Assembly: GCA_033977485.1 (NCBI GenBank) | Contig: CM066982.1 | Coordinates: forward strand, 13,259,218 to 13,323,217 | From: Hydrangea macrophylla | Lineage: Eukaryota; Streptophyta; Magnoliopsida; Cornales; Hydrangeaceae | Reading direction: 5' to 3' | DNA: 64,000 nucleotides | Part shown: positions 11,390 to 21,109 of the stretch, piece after piece | How the letters are laid out: every line of letters begins with the position of its first letter | Numbering within the stretch: the first letter of the stretch is position 1 | Notes under the pieces: model-generated | Told to the model about the DNA's origin: nothing | The model's input: only the letters and a program-made list of their open reading frames with translations | The model's database searches: none | Made by a program: the position numbers and the translations under genes

Positions 11390-11830
11390 TTAGTCTGGTT
11401 CACTCTTGGCTATCCTTATGCTTTACAACTGGAAGAAGAGGGGTTATTGACTTGCAAATAGATGTCGAATGTGTGGAGAGACGGAAATTTGTTTGCAATC
11501 TTCTCTTCCACTGATTTTTCCCCATTTGGGACATTTTATTTGAGTTATACGCTTGGACCATGGTAGATTTGCCTAAAGGTTGGGAAGAGATTTGCACAAG
11601 AAGAAGAGCCTGTTGCCTTTTTATCTTTTGTGGCGCATTTGGGGGCAAAAGAAAGAGAGGAACTTCTAGCTATCCCAAGAAAAAGGAAGAGAAGAACTTT
11701 TGTTTGGGTTGAACTTTCTACACATGGTTTGCAATATTATTTTAAAGGATGTTATTCTTTATGGATTGCTACTTATTACCCTATGTCAATGAATCATTGG
11801 TAGAGTTTTGAGAGAGCTACAACTTGATTG
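11390..11830 (+). pseudogene. Possible LINE reverse-transcriptase 3' fragment
   Basis: Translations in shifting frames give a short Cys-containing segment (RMCGETEIC) and then ICTRRR and LLPFYLLWRIWGQKK. These resemble the zinc-binding tail (zf-RVT) and W-R-I-W end of plant non-LTR retrotransposons. Several stops and frame changes are present. It sits in intron 1 of the PYRR-like gene. The match is by eye and weak. Confidence 0.35.
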
Positions 11831-12443
11831 TTCGATTTGTGGGCTCTTGCTTTTAGTGTGTGTGGTGAATTTAACGAAAAAAATACCAACCTCCTACCAG
11901 CATATTACTGAATTCTTCTATTGCCGTCATGGTTGATAGTTTGGCCTTTTAGGATTGCACATTCTATTATGGTTTAGATTCGCTACAGTGAAAAGAAATT
12001 GCTCAACTCTCATCGTTCGGACTTGTTTAAGTGCTATGAGGTAACTATCAAGGTGGTTGTCACATTCCCTTAAAAATCAGATTTTTCTTTCATTGAAAGG
12101 GATAATATTGTTCACGAATATGAAGATTCGATTATGACTTCATAGAGCCAGATTTCGTATGAGTAACAGACCGCAAGAGTTATGGAAATTTTACAGACTG
12201 GCATGGCTATTACAAGTGTCAATGACCCTAACTGCCTCTAGGACTATTTTGATTTTAACTGAGGTATCATAACCTGCTGAAACGTTACTTAATGGTGTTA
12301 AATTATGGTACTAGCTGATCATAAAACATCAAATTAGAGAGGGTGATGAAAATGGACCTACAATTATGGGAGTACAGTTTATACATAATAGACATTTGAT
12401 GAGATTCAAGGAAGGAGTTGTAACAGCAATTTGGTAACTGTTA
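11831..12443. other. Intron sequence, nothing recognised
   Basis: AT-rich intron sequence without supported features. Confidence 0.5.
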
Positions 12444-12724
12444 GGCTCTGTTGTACTTCATAGATTTAGCGAGGGAAAAGGAAAGAATAAGTAAAAGAAT
12501 GAGGAAAATTGGAAGGTAAAAAGAACTAAGTGAGATATACATTAAAAATTTTATATATTGTAAGTCAGTTCCCTTTGTCTTTTAGTGGGTTTCTACTACA
12601 GTCTATAGTTTCCAATAATACCCAATGTTGTTTAAGAGTGGAGTAAACGGTAGGGAAAACACCGGGGAAATAGTTTTCCTTTTGCTTTCTTTTCTTTCTC
12701 TAAGTCCATATACCAAAAAGAGCC
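12444..12724. repeat. Tourist-like MITE (PIF/Harbinger type), 281 bp
   Basis: It begins GGCTCTGTTGTACTTCATAG, ends ACCAAAAAGAGCC, and is flanked by TTA on both sides (12441-12443, 12725-12727). This is the 3-bp duplication typical of Tourist elements. Related copies lie at 14815-15114 and 57339-57636, with fragments near 18502, 20404, 21540, 42870 and 57179. Confidence 0.75.
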
Positions 12725-12881
12725 TTAAATCCTTTTTTTTTTTTTTTTTTTTTTTTCAGTTCCTAATTTAATTTTGTTTGCAAGGTGCTTCCTGGACAGG
12801 TACATGATGGATGATAGATATAATGCAAAATTTTGCATTTTAGAGCCAAAATTCAAATGAACTGATGCTTTTGTACATTAG

Positions 12882-12938
12882 GCAGGAATCAATAGAGTTG
12901 TTGTTGGGATCAGGCATCCATTGAGCAACTTTACTTAG
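12882..12938 (+). pseudogene. PYRR-like exon 2 remnant, ends in stop
   Basis: After the acceptor TTAG the frame reads AGINRVVVGIRHPL, the conserved start of the segment after the deaminase-like motif, then SNFT and TAG at 12936-12938. The rest of the expected exon (about 30 residues up to EALKSC) is not recognisable. A GLDVL-like stretch near 12980 in another frame may be its decayed end. Confidence 0.75.
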
Positions 12939-13331
12939 ATATCGAATCATCGATGTGGGCATTTTGCTTTCCCTTGGCTTAGATGTCCTAGTTTACGACA
13001 TGATCATTCCACACAATTCATTACGATACTTCTGGAAGTTAAGGAAGAGAATAGCTGAGGAAAAACAGTACCATATTACGATTAATTCTATATTGTGATT
13101 CTTATGATATTTACATATTTATCCAGTAAGGTCATAGTGGTGAGTTGGAAGATAGGTGGCACATAGATGTTTGATAGAGAGTGACTTTTATGGAACAACA
13201 GAGTAGTTGCTCAATTTTGGGCCACCTATGTACTAGGAAAAAGATTTATCAGCAAATCTTTTTTGAGATCCTTTTTAATTTGTCTAAATTTTCGTACTAA
13301 TTTCTCTAACATGTTAGATTGCATATCCTAG

Positions 13332-13431
13332 GAAGCTCTGAAGTCCTGCCTCTTAGTCAATGCTCCTTTGCTTTATAGAGCTGCTTCTCGAGTTCCATTC
13401 TCTGTTCTCAAGTATGCAATGACTCTTGACG
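13332..13431 (+). CDS. PYRR-like exon 3 (start of reductase domain)
   Basis: Acceptor CCTAG, then EALKSCLLVNAPLLYRA and FSVLKYAMTLDG, with a GTGAGC donor after the first base of the Gly codon. The KYAMTLDG motif begins the RibD_C reductase fold. Phase joins exactly to exon 4. Confidence 0.85.
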
Positions 13432-13732
13432 GTGAGCATCGTGTATTTAAGAAATATATTTTTTCTTTACTAGGTTTTTGAACCAGCAATTTCCAGCATA
13501 TTTTTTTTATTTTTTTTTCAGTTTTTAAGTGATCCATTTTTCAAAAAGTTGTGAAAAAAGTTTTTGCCAAACTGATTGAAATTTCTCAATTAATACCAAA
13601 TAAGTGATGTTGGTCCCAAATAAGCTGGTCCAAACGGGCTCTTAATGGTTGCCACATTTATTAGTCGACAAGAATGGTATTATTGACCTTTTATTATTCT
13701 TAAGGGTGGTGATCTTCCTCTAATGCCGACAG

Positions 13733-13858
13733 GAAAAATTGCTGCGAGTAGTGGGCATGTGTCATGGATAAGCAGCAAAAAGTCCAGAACTCGAGTTTTT
13801 GAATTGCGCGGTAGAAGTGATGCCATTATTGTTGGAGGAAATACTGTACGCAGGGATA
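13733..13858 (+). CDS. PYRR-like exon 4 (reductase NADPH site)
   Basis: Acceptor CCGACAG, then KIAASSGHVSWISS, SRTRVFELRGRSDAIIVGG and NTVRRD. These are the conserved substrate and NADPH-binding motifs of RibD-type reductases. The last codon spans the junction as GAT-A/AT, giving DNP where most homologues have DDP. Donor GTATGA. Confidence 0.85.
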
Positions 13859-13878
13859 GTATGATCTTCTTTCTTTCT

Positions 13879-14208
13879 AGGGTAAAACGTATTTTGCTTT
13901 TGCACCATTGAATTGTACACTGATTTGCACTTTTGGTTCTTTTATCTTTCAATTGTTAGCAATTTGGTCCCTTAACTTTTAGGTCAATTTCGATGTCAAC
14001 CTTCCATCAACTTCCATTTGAAAACGATCGTGTGCAAGGTGAATATTGCACCACTGGGCACTTTTCCGTAACTTCTTCAAACGAAAGCTGAGGCAAATTT
14101 GCCATTCCAATTGGCATAAGAGTTAGGGGAGCAAATTGCTACATTTGAAAGATGTAGGACCAAATTGTAAATTGGTGTACAGTACCAGGGTGCAAAATGC
14201 ATGTATCC
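13879..14208. repeat. Foldback element in intron 4
   Basis: The left half (GGGTAAAACGTATTTTGC, then TTGTACACTGATTTGCA) pairs with the right half in reverse complement (TGCAAAATGCATGTATCC, TTGTAAATTGGTGTACA). Imperfect inverted repeat of the GGGTAAA... type common in plant introns. Confidence 0.55.
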
Positions 14209-14231
14209 ATTTTCTTATTATTATTGGCTAG

Positions 14232-14370
14232 CTCTATTGCCAGAGCAGCAAGGGCTAATGCTAGAGCAAAAATTGTCGCTAAAAGTTTTAGCGACAAAAA
14301 AAAGTGTCGCTAAAACTTTGAGCAACACTTTTTTGCTCTGACATTAGTCAATTGCTGCTCTGGCAATAGC
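14232..14370. repeat. MITE with 40-bp inverted ends in intron 4
   Basis: The left end GCTCTATTGCCAGAGCAGCA pairs with the right end TGCTGCTCTGGCAATAGC. Inner CTAATGCTAGAGCAAAAA pairs with TTTTTTGCTCTGACATTAG, and a GTCGCTAAAA motif is repeated inverted around the centre. The whole 139-bp element can fold into one hairpin. Confidence 0.75.
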
Positions 14371-14449
14371 ATTACCCTTATTATTTAAATGCTCTTTGGA
14401 ATGCTCGAGTGATGATTACTACCTGTTCTAATTCTGCTTTTGAATGTAG

Positions 14450-14725
14450 ATCCACAACTGACTGCAAGACATGGAGGTGGCCATTTGCCCATGCGGATTG
14501 TAATGTCACAAACTCTTGATCTTCCTGAGGTAGCAAACACAGAGAGGCGCTAGAAAGAGTTTTCAGAAATTACTTGCATCCAAAGGTGTTGAAGTAGTGG
14601 AGTTTGATATATTAAACCCTAAAGATGTTATGGAATACTTGTACGATTGTGGTTACCTTTCAATTTTATGGGAATGTGGAGGGACATTAGCTGCATCTGC
14701 TATATCATCCAGTGTCATACACAAG
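14450..14725 (+). pseudogene. PYRR-like exon 5 with frameshifting internal deletion
   Basis: The frame opens DPQLTARHGGGHLPMRI (with the split codon), then VMSQTLDLPEVAN, and then runs into stop TAG at 14551. One frame over, from about 14538, the sequence resumes as TQRGARKSFQKLLASKGVEV, DILNPKDVMEYLYDCGYLSI and LWECGGTLAASAISSSVIHK. About a dozen residues expected between VAN and TQRG are missing, and the deletion is not a multiple of three. The 3' splice donor is AAG/GCAAGT, a GC-type donor with otherwise perfect consensus. Confidence 0.85.
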
Positions 14726-14814
14726 GCAAGTGTCAGTCTTTTCTTTCTTTGTACTTACCGATTTTCTTGATAGAGTAGTGTGATTTTGTGGCAAAATTTA
14801 CTTAGGCTAAGTTT

Positions 14815-15114
14815 GATTTGCGGATTTGGGAAGGAAATGAAAGGGGAAAGGAAAATGATAAGGAATACCTTTCTCTAATATTTTCTCGTGTTTTCCTCCA
14901 TGCTTAACTAACATTATAATTTAAAGTTTCAAAGCGATAGGTATTCAAGAAAAGGGAAGGTAAGAGACTTACAAATTTAAAAGAATTTTAATTTATTTGT
15001 CACCATTTCCTTTTCATTTTTACTTTCCTCACCTTTTTCCTTATAGACAATACAAAATAAAGTATTTTCTTTTATTTTTCTTTCTTTCCCTTATTAAATG
15101 AACCAAATAGAGCC
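14815..15114. repeat. Tourist-like MITE in intron 5, 300 bp
   Basis: It starts GGCTAAGTTTGATTTGCGG and ends AATGAACCAAATAGAGCC, with TTA before it. Same family as 12444-12724. Confidence 0.7.
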
Positions 15115-15516
15115 TTTATATATAAGGATAAAAGCGGCTTCAAGAATCAAACAAATGTTTAATATTCATCCATTACCCAAACGAACACAAAACATTTGAC
15201 TCTGTTGGCATGTTAAAAGTGAGGTGCTTCCTTTTATAATGTCACTCATTTTTTTAATCTTGTTTTCTGCCACCACGGTGTGCGGTGGGAATAGTTGTTA
15301 CTCCCTACTCTACATTGTACTTTACATGGCCACTGTCACGAGTGGGGTTGGGCTAGATGCCGATGCCGATGCCGATGCGTATCCATTTCATTGATCGACT
15401 GGCTAATGTGGATTTCATATTAATTATTTGTTTCTTATAGTTCAAATGATATGGGCTTATGTGTTGCTCTCTCACATATACACAATTATACCAGTTTTGT
15501 GCTTTAGAATTGATTC
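15115..15516. other. Intron 5 sequence
   Basis: AT-rich intron. A short GATGCC triplication (GATGCCGATGCCGATGC) lies near 15356-15380. No gene. Confidence 0.5.
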
Positions 15517-16137
15517 CAAGGATCAAAATTTCGTTTCGGTCTATTGTTTCGGTCTACCCAGAAACGGAAACGTTTCGGAAACATTTCGGAAACATGTGGA
15601 AACAGTGGAAAAAATTGGAAACATTGAGAAACATTGGGAAACATAACTTCAAACTTAACTATATGCATGAATAAAGCTAATAATTGATTAATTGAACATT
15701 TGAGAGGTCTATATATGTAGTGCTGCATTAAAAATGTGTAGTTCAAATTGAAAATACATGAGGATTAAGTCGCCAATCTACTGTCAAATACTTCATAGAA
15801 TCCACAAAACACTTCATAGAATGCAAAAGATACATATAAGTACACAGTAAGCTAATAAGCCATCTCTAAAATAAAATGGTTGTTCATATGACAAGTATAC
15901 AACCGCATGATTATCTCGATGGAAACAAGTATGTTTCGTTGGAAGCAAATGAAACGATGCGGAATCATAGGTTTGTTTCGATGGAAACAATTACGTTTCG
16001 ATGGAAACAAAAGAAACAAAGTCGTTTCGATGGAATCCATAGAATTTCGAGATTCCATGGCTGTTTCGTTTCCATGACCTAGGAAACGGAAACGTTTCGG
16101 TCGTTTCGATGGAAACAGAAGGAAATTTTGATCCTTG
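15517..16137. mobile_element. hAT-like foldback element rich in GAAACG/CGTTTC words, 621 bp
   Basis: The termini CAAGGATCAAAATTTC and GAAATTTTGATCCTTG are a perfect 16-bp inverted repeat. They are flanked by the 8-bp direct repeat ATTGATTC (15509-15516, 16138-16145). The interior next to each end has many GAAACG/CGTTTC words, inverted between the two halves. The CA...TG ends and the 8-bp duplication fit a non-autonomous hAT element. No transposase is encoded. Confidence 0.88.
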
Positions 16138-16218
16138 ATTGATTCAATTATTATCTGTTCATTTTTTAGTTTGAGGACTCCTTTCTTTCAATTTGTTTTA
16201 TTGGTGAAGTTTTTAGAA

Positions 16219-16514
16219 GGGTAAATTACACTTTTCACCCTCCAACTTTGTGATCAATTTCACTTTAATCCCTATATTTTAAATTTTCTCAATGTAGTCC
16301 CTCAAGTTCGATAAGTGCTTAATTTTGGCCAATGACAAACATTTCATCGCAAGGTCTTAAGCGACGAGATGTTTGTTTTTCTGCGACGAAATGTTTGTTG
16401 TTGGACCAAATTTAAACACATATCAAACTTAGGGGTTTAAATTTGGAAAATTTAAAATAGAGGGACCAGAGTGAAATCGGCCCCAAATTGGAGGGAGAAA
16501 AGTGTAATTTACCC
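16219..16514. repeat. MULE-type MITE in intron 5, 296 bp
   Basis: The ends GGGTAAATTACACTTTTC and GAAAAGTGTAATTTACCC are perfect inverted repeats that continue imperfectly inward (CCCTCCAA/TTGGAGGG). The flanks are the 9-bp near-repeats TTTTTAGAA and TTTCTAGAA with one mismatch, the duplication length of Mutator-like elements. Confidence 0.8.
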
Positions 16515-16544
16515 TTTCTAGAATTATAATTTGATTGGTTATTT

Positions 16545-16830
16545 GAACTTAGCCCCTCGTAATTTTCACTTGCTGTCAAGTTTAGTAGTTGACAATGGGA
16601 CCCTAATTTTTCTAGTTTGTGTCAATGTGCAATTGTGTACCCTCCATCAAAATTCATCAAAAGACATCAAAGTTTGTTAAAATTCATCAGACATCTCTGA
16701 CGGATTTTGACAGAATGGGCATATAGACACAAATTAGAAACTCCATTGTCTAATGTGTCAACTATTAAACTATAGAGGGCAAAGTAAAACCGCGTGTAAA
16801 CTTTGAAGGTGCAAAGTGTAAGTAACCCTT
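16545..16830. repeat. Decayed foldback element
   Basis: AGTAGTTGACAATGGGA and TAGTTTGTGTC on the left recur inverted on the right (GACACAAATTAGAAACTCC, TGTCAACTATTAAACTATAG). This is an imperfect long inverted repeat adjacent to the MULE-type MITE. Confidence 0.5.
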
Positions 16831-16967
16831 ATATGATTGAGCATACACTCATGGAATACATAGATTTGGATGAAGTGTCTATGTAGAATTTCTCATTTCT
16901 CTTGGTTGCCTTGTTATTTTCTTGCTTCATTTGTGGCTCTCTGTGTACAATTGGAACGTTGATGCAG

Positions 16968-17087
16968 GTGTATGCTTTTGTGGCTCCTAAAATTATTGGT
17001 GGAAAGAATGCGCCATCTCCAGTGGGTGAACTTGGGATGGTTGAGATGACACAAGCTTTGGAGTTAATTGATGTCTGCTATAAACAG
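16968..17087 (+). CDS. PYRR-like exon 6 (end of reductase)
   Basis: Acceptor GATGCAG, then VYAFVAPKIIGGKNAPSPVG and ELGMVEMTQALELIDVCYKQ, 40 codons exactly, with a GTTGGT donor. This is the conserved C-terminal reductase segment (APKIIGG). Confidence 0.9.
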
Positions 17088-17593
17088 GTTGGTAAGATAC
17101 ATCACAATTTATAAGAATTTCTCTACATTGGCGACATCATCTCAATGGCCCGAATACCTAAAATTGCATTCTTCATCGTAGTTGTAGTACTCTCGTTGAG
17201 TCATAAATCCTGGTATTCCTTTTCATTTTAGTTTCTCTATTTATTTTGGATCTCATTGCGATTTGATATTTTCATTCTATGTTGCCATTTCTGTTAAATC
17301 ACCATTTCAATCACTAGGAACGAATTAAATTTTTGATTCATGGCGTTCAGCTCTTAACTTGCACACAAAATTCAGAACATAAGTTCACCTCAAATCTCAT
17401 CCTTTGCAATTTGATTTCAGTGCACTTTTTGAGAATGTGTTTCTTTGCATAGAAGGTGTGCAAGCACTTTCTTGACTTCTGTTGAAAGTAGAAATGCTTA
17501 TTCAGTTGTATTCTTCTCTCAATGGAAGTGTTAATTTACATACTTACAATTGAACTGCATTAAAAGGAATACAACCACCAGTCCCTGTGCTTA

Positions 17594-17877
17594 GGCTTAG
17601 TTTGGCCCCCATTTTGGTGCTTCTCCTTTTTTAAAGCACAATTTCTTGTTAATTCATTTGGAAACTAGTTTATGAGCTTTGCAAAAATTGAACTTGGTGC
17701 TTTTTTGGAGGGAGCTTTTAAAAGCTCTAGAATGGAGCTTTTAAAAGCTCAAGGTTGCCTTTTGGTTTCATGATGATTTTTTGAAGAGTAATGTGTCACT
17801 TGTACAAAATTATCAAACAACTTAATAATAAAATTCATAAGCTACTTTTAAAATGCCACGTGGGGCCAAACTAAGCC
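17594..17877. repeat. Tourist-like MITE in intron 6, 284 bp
   Basis: It starts GGCTTAGTTTGGCCCC and ends GGGGCCAAACTAAGCC, a perfect TIR, with TTA on both sides (17591-17593 and 17878-17880). An inner palindromic AGCTTTTAAAAGCTC is also present. The 3-bp TTA duplication and GGCTTAGTTTGG ends are typical of PIF/Harbinger MITEs. Confidence 0.85.
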
Positions 17878-17934
17878 TTAATCCCTTTGGTTTGTTGCCT
17901 CTTTGCGTGCGAGACGGGGATGTACATGAGGGAG

Positions 17935-18005
17935 GGTGTTGAAGCTTGATATACATTGTTGGCCCATTCTATGACAACTTAAGCTTTTGGAGCAACCGGT
18001 GTTTT
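17935..18005. other. LTR-like retrotransposon scrap
   Basis: ACATTGTTGGCCCATTCTAT and TTAAGCTTTTGGAGCAA resemble the LTR ends of small plant retrotransposons. Related words recur at 19138-19212, there followed by a primer-binding-site-like TGATATCAGAGCC, and again near 19338. These are probably remnants of one or more LTR or TRIM elements in introns 6 and 8. Confidence 0.35.
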
Positions 18006-18207
18006 ACCTGCTTCCATTGCGGTCATGCTCTTTTTATGCCATAGAAATCATACATCTCCTAGTATAAGTTCTAGTTGAAGCTTATTCTTATGGAAGAGCT
18101 ACTTGGTTATGAGATTAGATTGCTATACTTTGCTGTTTGCAAGTTTCTTTTATCGACCTCCTTTTCTAGGTTGTGTTGTTACTGACTTCTGACTCTTTGA
18201 CTGGAAG

Positions 18208-18453
18208 ATCGGACCCGACATGCTTATTAGTGGGTTTCTTCAGCCTGTTCCGGACATGTCACCCGTTATTCCATCGGTGAATGAAACTGTGGCAATTGAT
18301 CCAACTGTAACTCCTTATGAATCACGCATCATATTCTTTTATAAAGCATGGGATCCTTATGGAGCTTTTTCAAACTTCTCGCCTCATCCAATTCAAATGT
18401 CTAATGGAAATGGTGATTATATCACGTGGTCAAGCGTGGAGCACTATTACCAG
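18208..18453 (+). CDS. PYRR-like exon 7 (linker and start of NADAR domain)
   Basis: Acceptor GGAAG, then IGPDMLISGFLQPVPDMSP, later IIFFYKAWDPYGAFSNFSPH and WSSVEHYYQ, 82 codons exactly, with a GTTACC donor. FFYK, SNFSPHPI and the Glu in SVEHYYQ are the conserved active-site region of the NADAR/COG3236 glycosidase family. Confidence 0.9.
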
Positions 18454-18501
18454 GTTACCAACTATTTATGCAAAACCTACACTTTTTTTGCAAGTCCTTT
18501 A

Positions 18502-18650
18502 GGCTTTGTTTGGTTCATGGATACACTAAAGTAAATGAAAGGAAAACAATGAGGTAAAAACACTTCTCTTTTAGTAAAGGAAAATAGGAAGGAAAAGTAA
18601 ATATAGTGACACATAAAAACTTTAAATCTGCAAACAAAACAGAGGATTCA
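18502..18650. repeat. Truncated Tourist-like MITE in intron 7
   Basis: It begins GGCTTTGTTTGGTTCATGG after TTTA and ends near AACAAAACAGAGG. Shorter and more decayed than its relatives at 12444 and 57339. Confidence 0.5.
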
Positions 18651-18672
18651 ATTTTTTTTAATCTTGATGCAG

Positions 18673-18798
18673 GCGCACAAATTTATGGAATTGGATGATC
18701 CTTTAGCAAAAAAATCTGTTGAAGACATAAAATCTGCAAGAAGTCCTAAGGAAGCAGCACGACTGGGTCGCAGAATACAGAGGCAACGCCCTGATCTG
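18673..18798 (+). CDS. PYRR-like exon 8 (NADAR domain)
   Basis: Acceptor GATGCAG, then AHKFMELDDPLAKKSVEDIK and SARSPKEAARLGRRIQRQR, ending PDL, 42 codons exactly, with a GTATGG donor. It joins in frame to exon 9 (VRSDWEF). Confidence 0.9.
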
Positions 18799-19837
18799 GT
18801 ATGGCTTTCGAATATAATAGTTGTACCTATGAATGAAAGATTTGTTAAGTGCTATTTTCTGTTGTACAGCTTGCTTAAGAGGCTATACCTTGTTTTGACT
18901 GGTTTCTTTGTGTAAACAGCATGTAAGCCTGTTACCCTAGCCTAGCTATGGGAGAGTATAAATAGTGGTGTTAGGGCTGTTACAGAAACTTTTTGGTTGC
19001 AACAGATTTCGATTGAAAGAAAACAGAACATTGAGCTCTTTTTCTTGGTTTTGTATTGCTTCAGTTGCTCTGCAGATTCCTTCTAATTTCCTGTGTATGA
19101 GCATTATTTGCATCAAATTTTTGTTTGAGCTTCATATGCATTGTTGGGCTATTATTTGAAAACTTAGCTTTTGGAGCAATTGGTAACTTAACATGATATC
19201 AGAGCCTTGGTTGTGTCGAGTTCAAGTCTTCTTCCCCATTCTAGTTTAAATGTTGCACTTGTTATTGTCTCCGTTATGTTCGAGTTCCTTTTGTTGTCTC
19301 TCCAATTTTGAGACTGGGTCTCATGTTAGTGTTGGTGTACATTGTTAGACCCGTTCTGTAAATGCTTAATGGCATGTATGGTTGTCCCCTTGAATTGGGT
19401 TGCCCTATTGTACAAAGCATACCTGTATTGAAATTCATCCTGTAGAATCGATCCATTTAAAAAAGTTGGAGTTGCTCAGACAAATTATGCTTAAAATGAT
19501 GAATCATTTCATCTCAAGAAAAGCTAGGAATAACCAGCTGTGAAGAAACATCATAGTTTTGTTGCATTTTCTAAATGACTTTATTCAAGTTGATGGATTT
19601 ATTCATTCAGATCCTGAGTAGAGCCATTCAAATTCTTGGACGCGCAAACATGCATTTTCTCTTCTATTGCATATTATCCTTAAAACTTGACAGCCATAAT
19701 CTGTTTCCAATGTCTATATATGAAAGTTTGGTCTACCTTGCTAATGTAAAATAGTAAGATCGTGTCAATGGTTCTAATTTGTTTCCCTTACCTTTTTGCT
19801 TCTTAAGAAGTCTTTTCCTATATAATCAGTTTCTTGA
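18799..19837. other. Intron 8 with LTR-like remnants
   Basis: 19138-19212 reads TGTTGGGCTATTATTTG, then AACATGATATCAGAGCC, an LTR-end-plus-primer-binding-site layout (complementary to initiator tRNA-Met 3' end). A TATAAATAG box lies near 18957. There is no coding region, so at most this is a decayed LTR or TRIM retrotransposon. Confidence 0.4.
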
Positions 19838-20215
19838 AAAGCTATGTAACACGGACTCTTCGAAAAGGCCGCCGCACCCGCACTTAGTGGGCACCAGTAT
19901 TGGGTCGTCCGTGGATTCTTTGAGTTCTTTTGGAGTGTGGCTGGGGCTTTTTTGTAGTGTTCTTTTGAAAAAGAACACAAGTTCTTCATACAATTTTAAA
20001 AGATAAATAACAGAAAATAATAATAGCAATTATCTAGGGTATACACTAATACACTAATAGTTATAAAATAATTTGTATATACTATTATCTGAAAATATAT
20101 TTTTAATATTTTATCCAGGTACTTCCGTTGCACCCGCACCCTTACTTTTTGGAAAATTAACGAATCCCTCGCAACCGCATCCCCGTACCCGAATCCCCGC
20201 ATCGGTGCTACCTAG
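19838..20215. repeat. Unclassified interspersed repeat, copy 1
   Basis: It runs from GTAACACGGACTCTTCG to GGTGCTACCTAG. It is matched along its length by 42234-42632 (shared CTCTTCGAAAAGGC, GATTCTTTGAGTTCTT, GTGTGGCT and TACTTTTTG-AAA words). The two copies diverge moderately. It contains CACCCGCACCC-type GC-rich ends around an AT-rich middle. Family unknown. Confidence 0.7.
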
Positions 20216-20734
20216 TTGGAAAGTGTACGACATGTATGTAAGTTTGTTTGCATGTGTGCGCTTTTGTGTGTGTAGACTATATATATTGACTTGGAACACT
20301 GCATGAAGCATAGGCCCTCAGTGAGTTCCAGTTTAATGTAAGGATTTGTATTTTTTGGATGCTGCTATCGGCTCACAAGCTTGCTGGCTGAAATAGCGGA
20401 TGCTAAGACTGTTTGATTTGCTATTTAGTCAAGGAAAAGGAAAAGAAAGAAAAACGAGAAGAATGCTATTTCTTTAGTGTAAACTCCATGCTTAAATAAT
20501 ATCAGAAATTTTAAAAATTCAAAATACGGTTGGAACTCAAGAAAAGAGCAAGTGAAGTGAAGTGACACAAAATTCAGACATGTAATTTTACTTTCAAAAC
20601 ATAATAGGAACTCCAAGAGCTATTATAAAAATGTTTGACAATTTAAAAATTGTGAGTTAATTGCAGAAGTTTTTCCAACGGGCCAGCTCTCGATGTCTGT
20701 CTGCTAATTCGTGTTGAAATTATTCCCCTCCCCT

Positions 20735-20762
20735 CCCCCCCCCCCCCCCCCCCCCCCCCCCC
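20735..20762. repeat. Poly-C tract (28 C)
   Basis: A C homopolymer just upstream of the exon 9 acceptor of the PYRR-like gene. Confidence 0.85.
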
Positions 20763-20782
20763 ACCGCCCGCGTGTAATGCAG

Positions 20783-21109
20783 GTAAGATCAGATTGGGAA
20801 TTTATGAAGATTGATGTCATGTACAAGGCCTTGAAATGCAAGTTTTCAATCTATCCCCACTTAAACTCTATGCTGCTCTCGACCTCGGGGTGTGTGCTAG
20901 TTGAAGCTTCACCTCATGATCTCTTCTGGGGTGGCGGCCGTGAAGGCGAAGGCCTAAATTATCTAGACAGGCTCTTAATGCAATTGCGATCAGAGTTTCT
21001 TGGTCCTCAAATGAGAGTTCTGAAATTTTCAAGAAATTGGAAATGGAGTGAGAAAGTTACTAGCTCTATCTCCACATTTTTCTCTGTAACTTCATTATTG
21101 TGCAAATAA
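20783..21109 (+). CDS. PYRR-like exon 9 (end of NADAR domain, stop)
   Basis: Acceptor AATGCAG, then VRSDWEFMKIDVMYKALKCK, FSIYPHLNSMLLST, VLVEASPHDLFWGGG and REGEGLNYLDRLLMQLRS, all diagnostic for the COG3236 C-terminus. After EFLG the protein runs on for a further 35 or so unconserved residues (PQMRVLKFSRNW...SLLCK) to TAA at 21107-21109. Homologues usually stop a few residues after EFLG, so the original stop seems lost. Confidence 0.88.
   Translation, partial: VRSDWEFMKIDVMYKALKCKFSIYPHLNSMLLSTSGCVLVEASPHDLFWGGGREGEGLNYLDRLLMQLRSEFLGPQMRVLKFSRNWKWSEKVTSSISTFFSVTSLLCK

Larger units (their letters stand above)
9818..21109 (+). pseudogene. PYRR: PYRR-like riboflavin biosynthesis gene, damaged in the middle
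   Basis: Nine recognisable exons in order encode the deaminase-like domain, the RibD-type reductase (5-amino-6-ribosylamino-pyrimidinedione 5'-phosphate reductase) and the C-terminal NADAR/COG3236 domain that defines plant PYRR. In characterised plants the protein is plastidial, only the reductase is active in the pathway, and the COG3236 domain removes reactive riboflavin intermediates. Here exon 2 keeps only about 18 codons before a stop. The region linking it to exon 3 is missing or unrecognisable. Exon 5 carries a frameshifting deletion with a stop. Exons 3, 4 and 6-9 are open with good splice sites. I infer a recent pseudogene, unless the lesions are assembly errors. Exon 1 exists twice (7468 and 9818). 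Confidence 0.8.
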
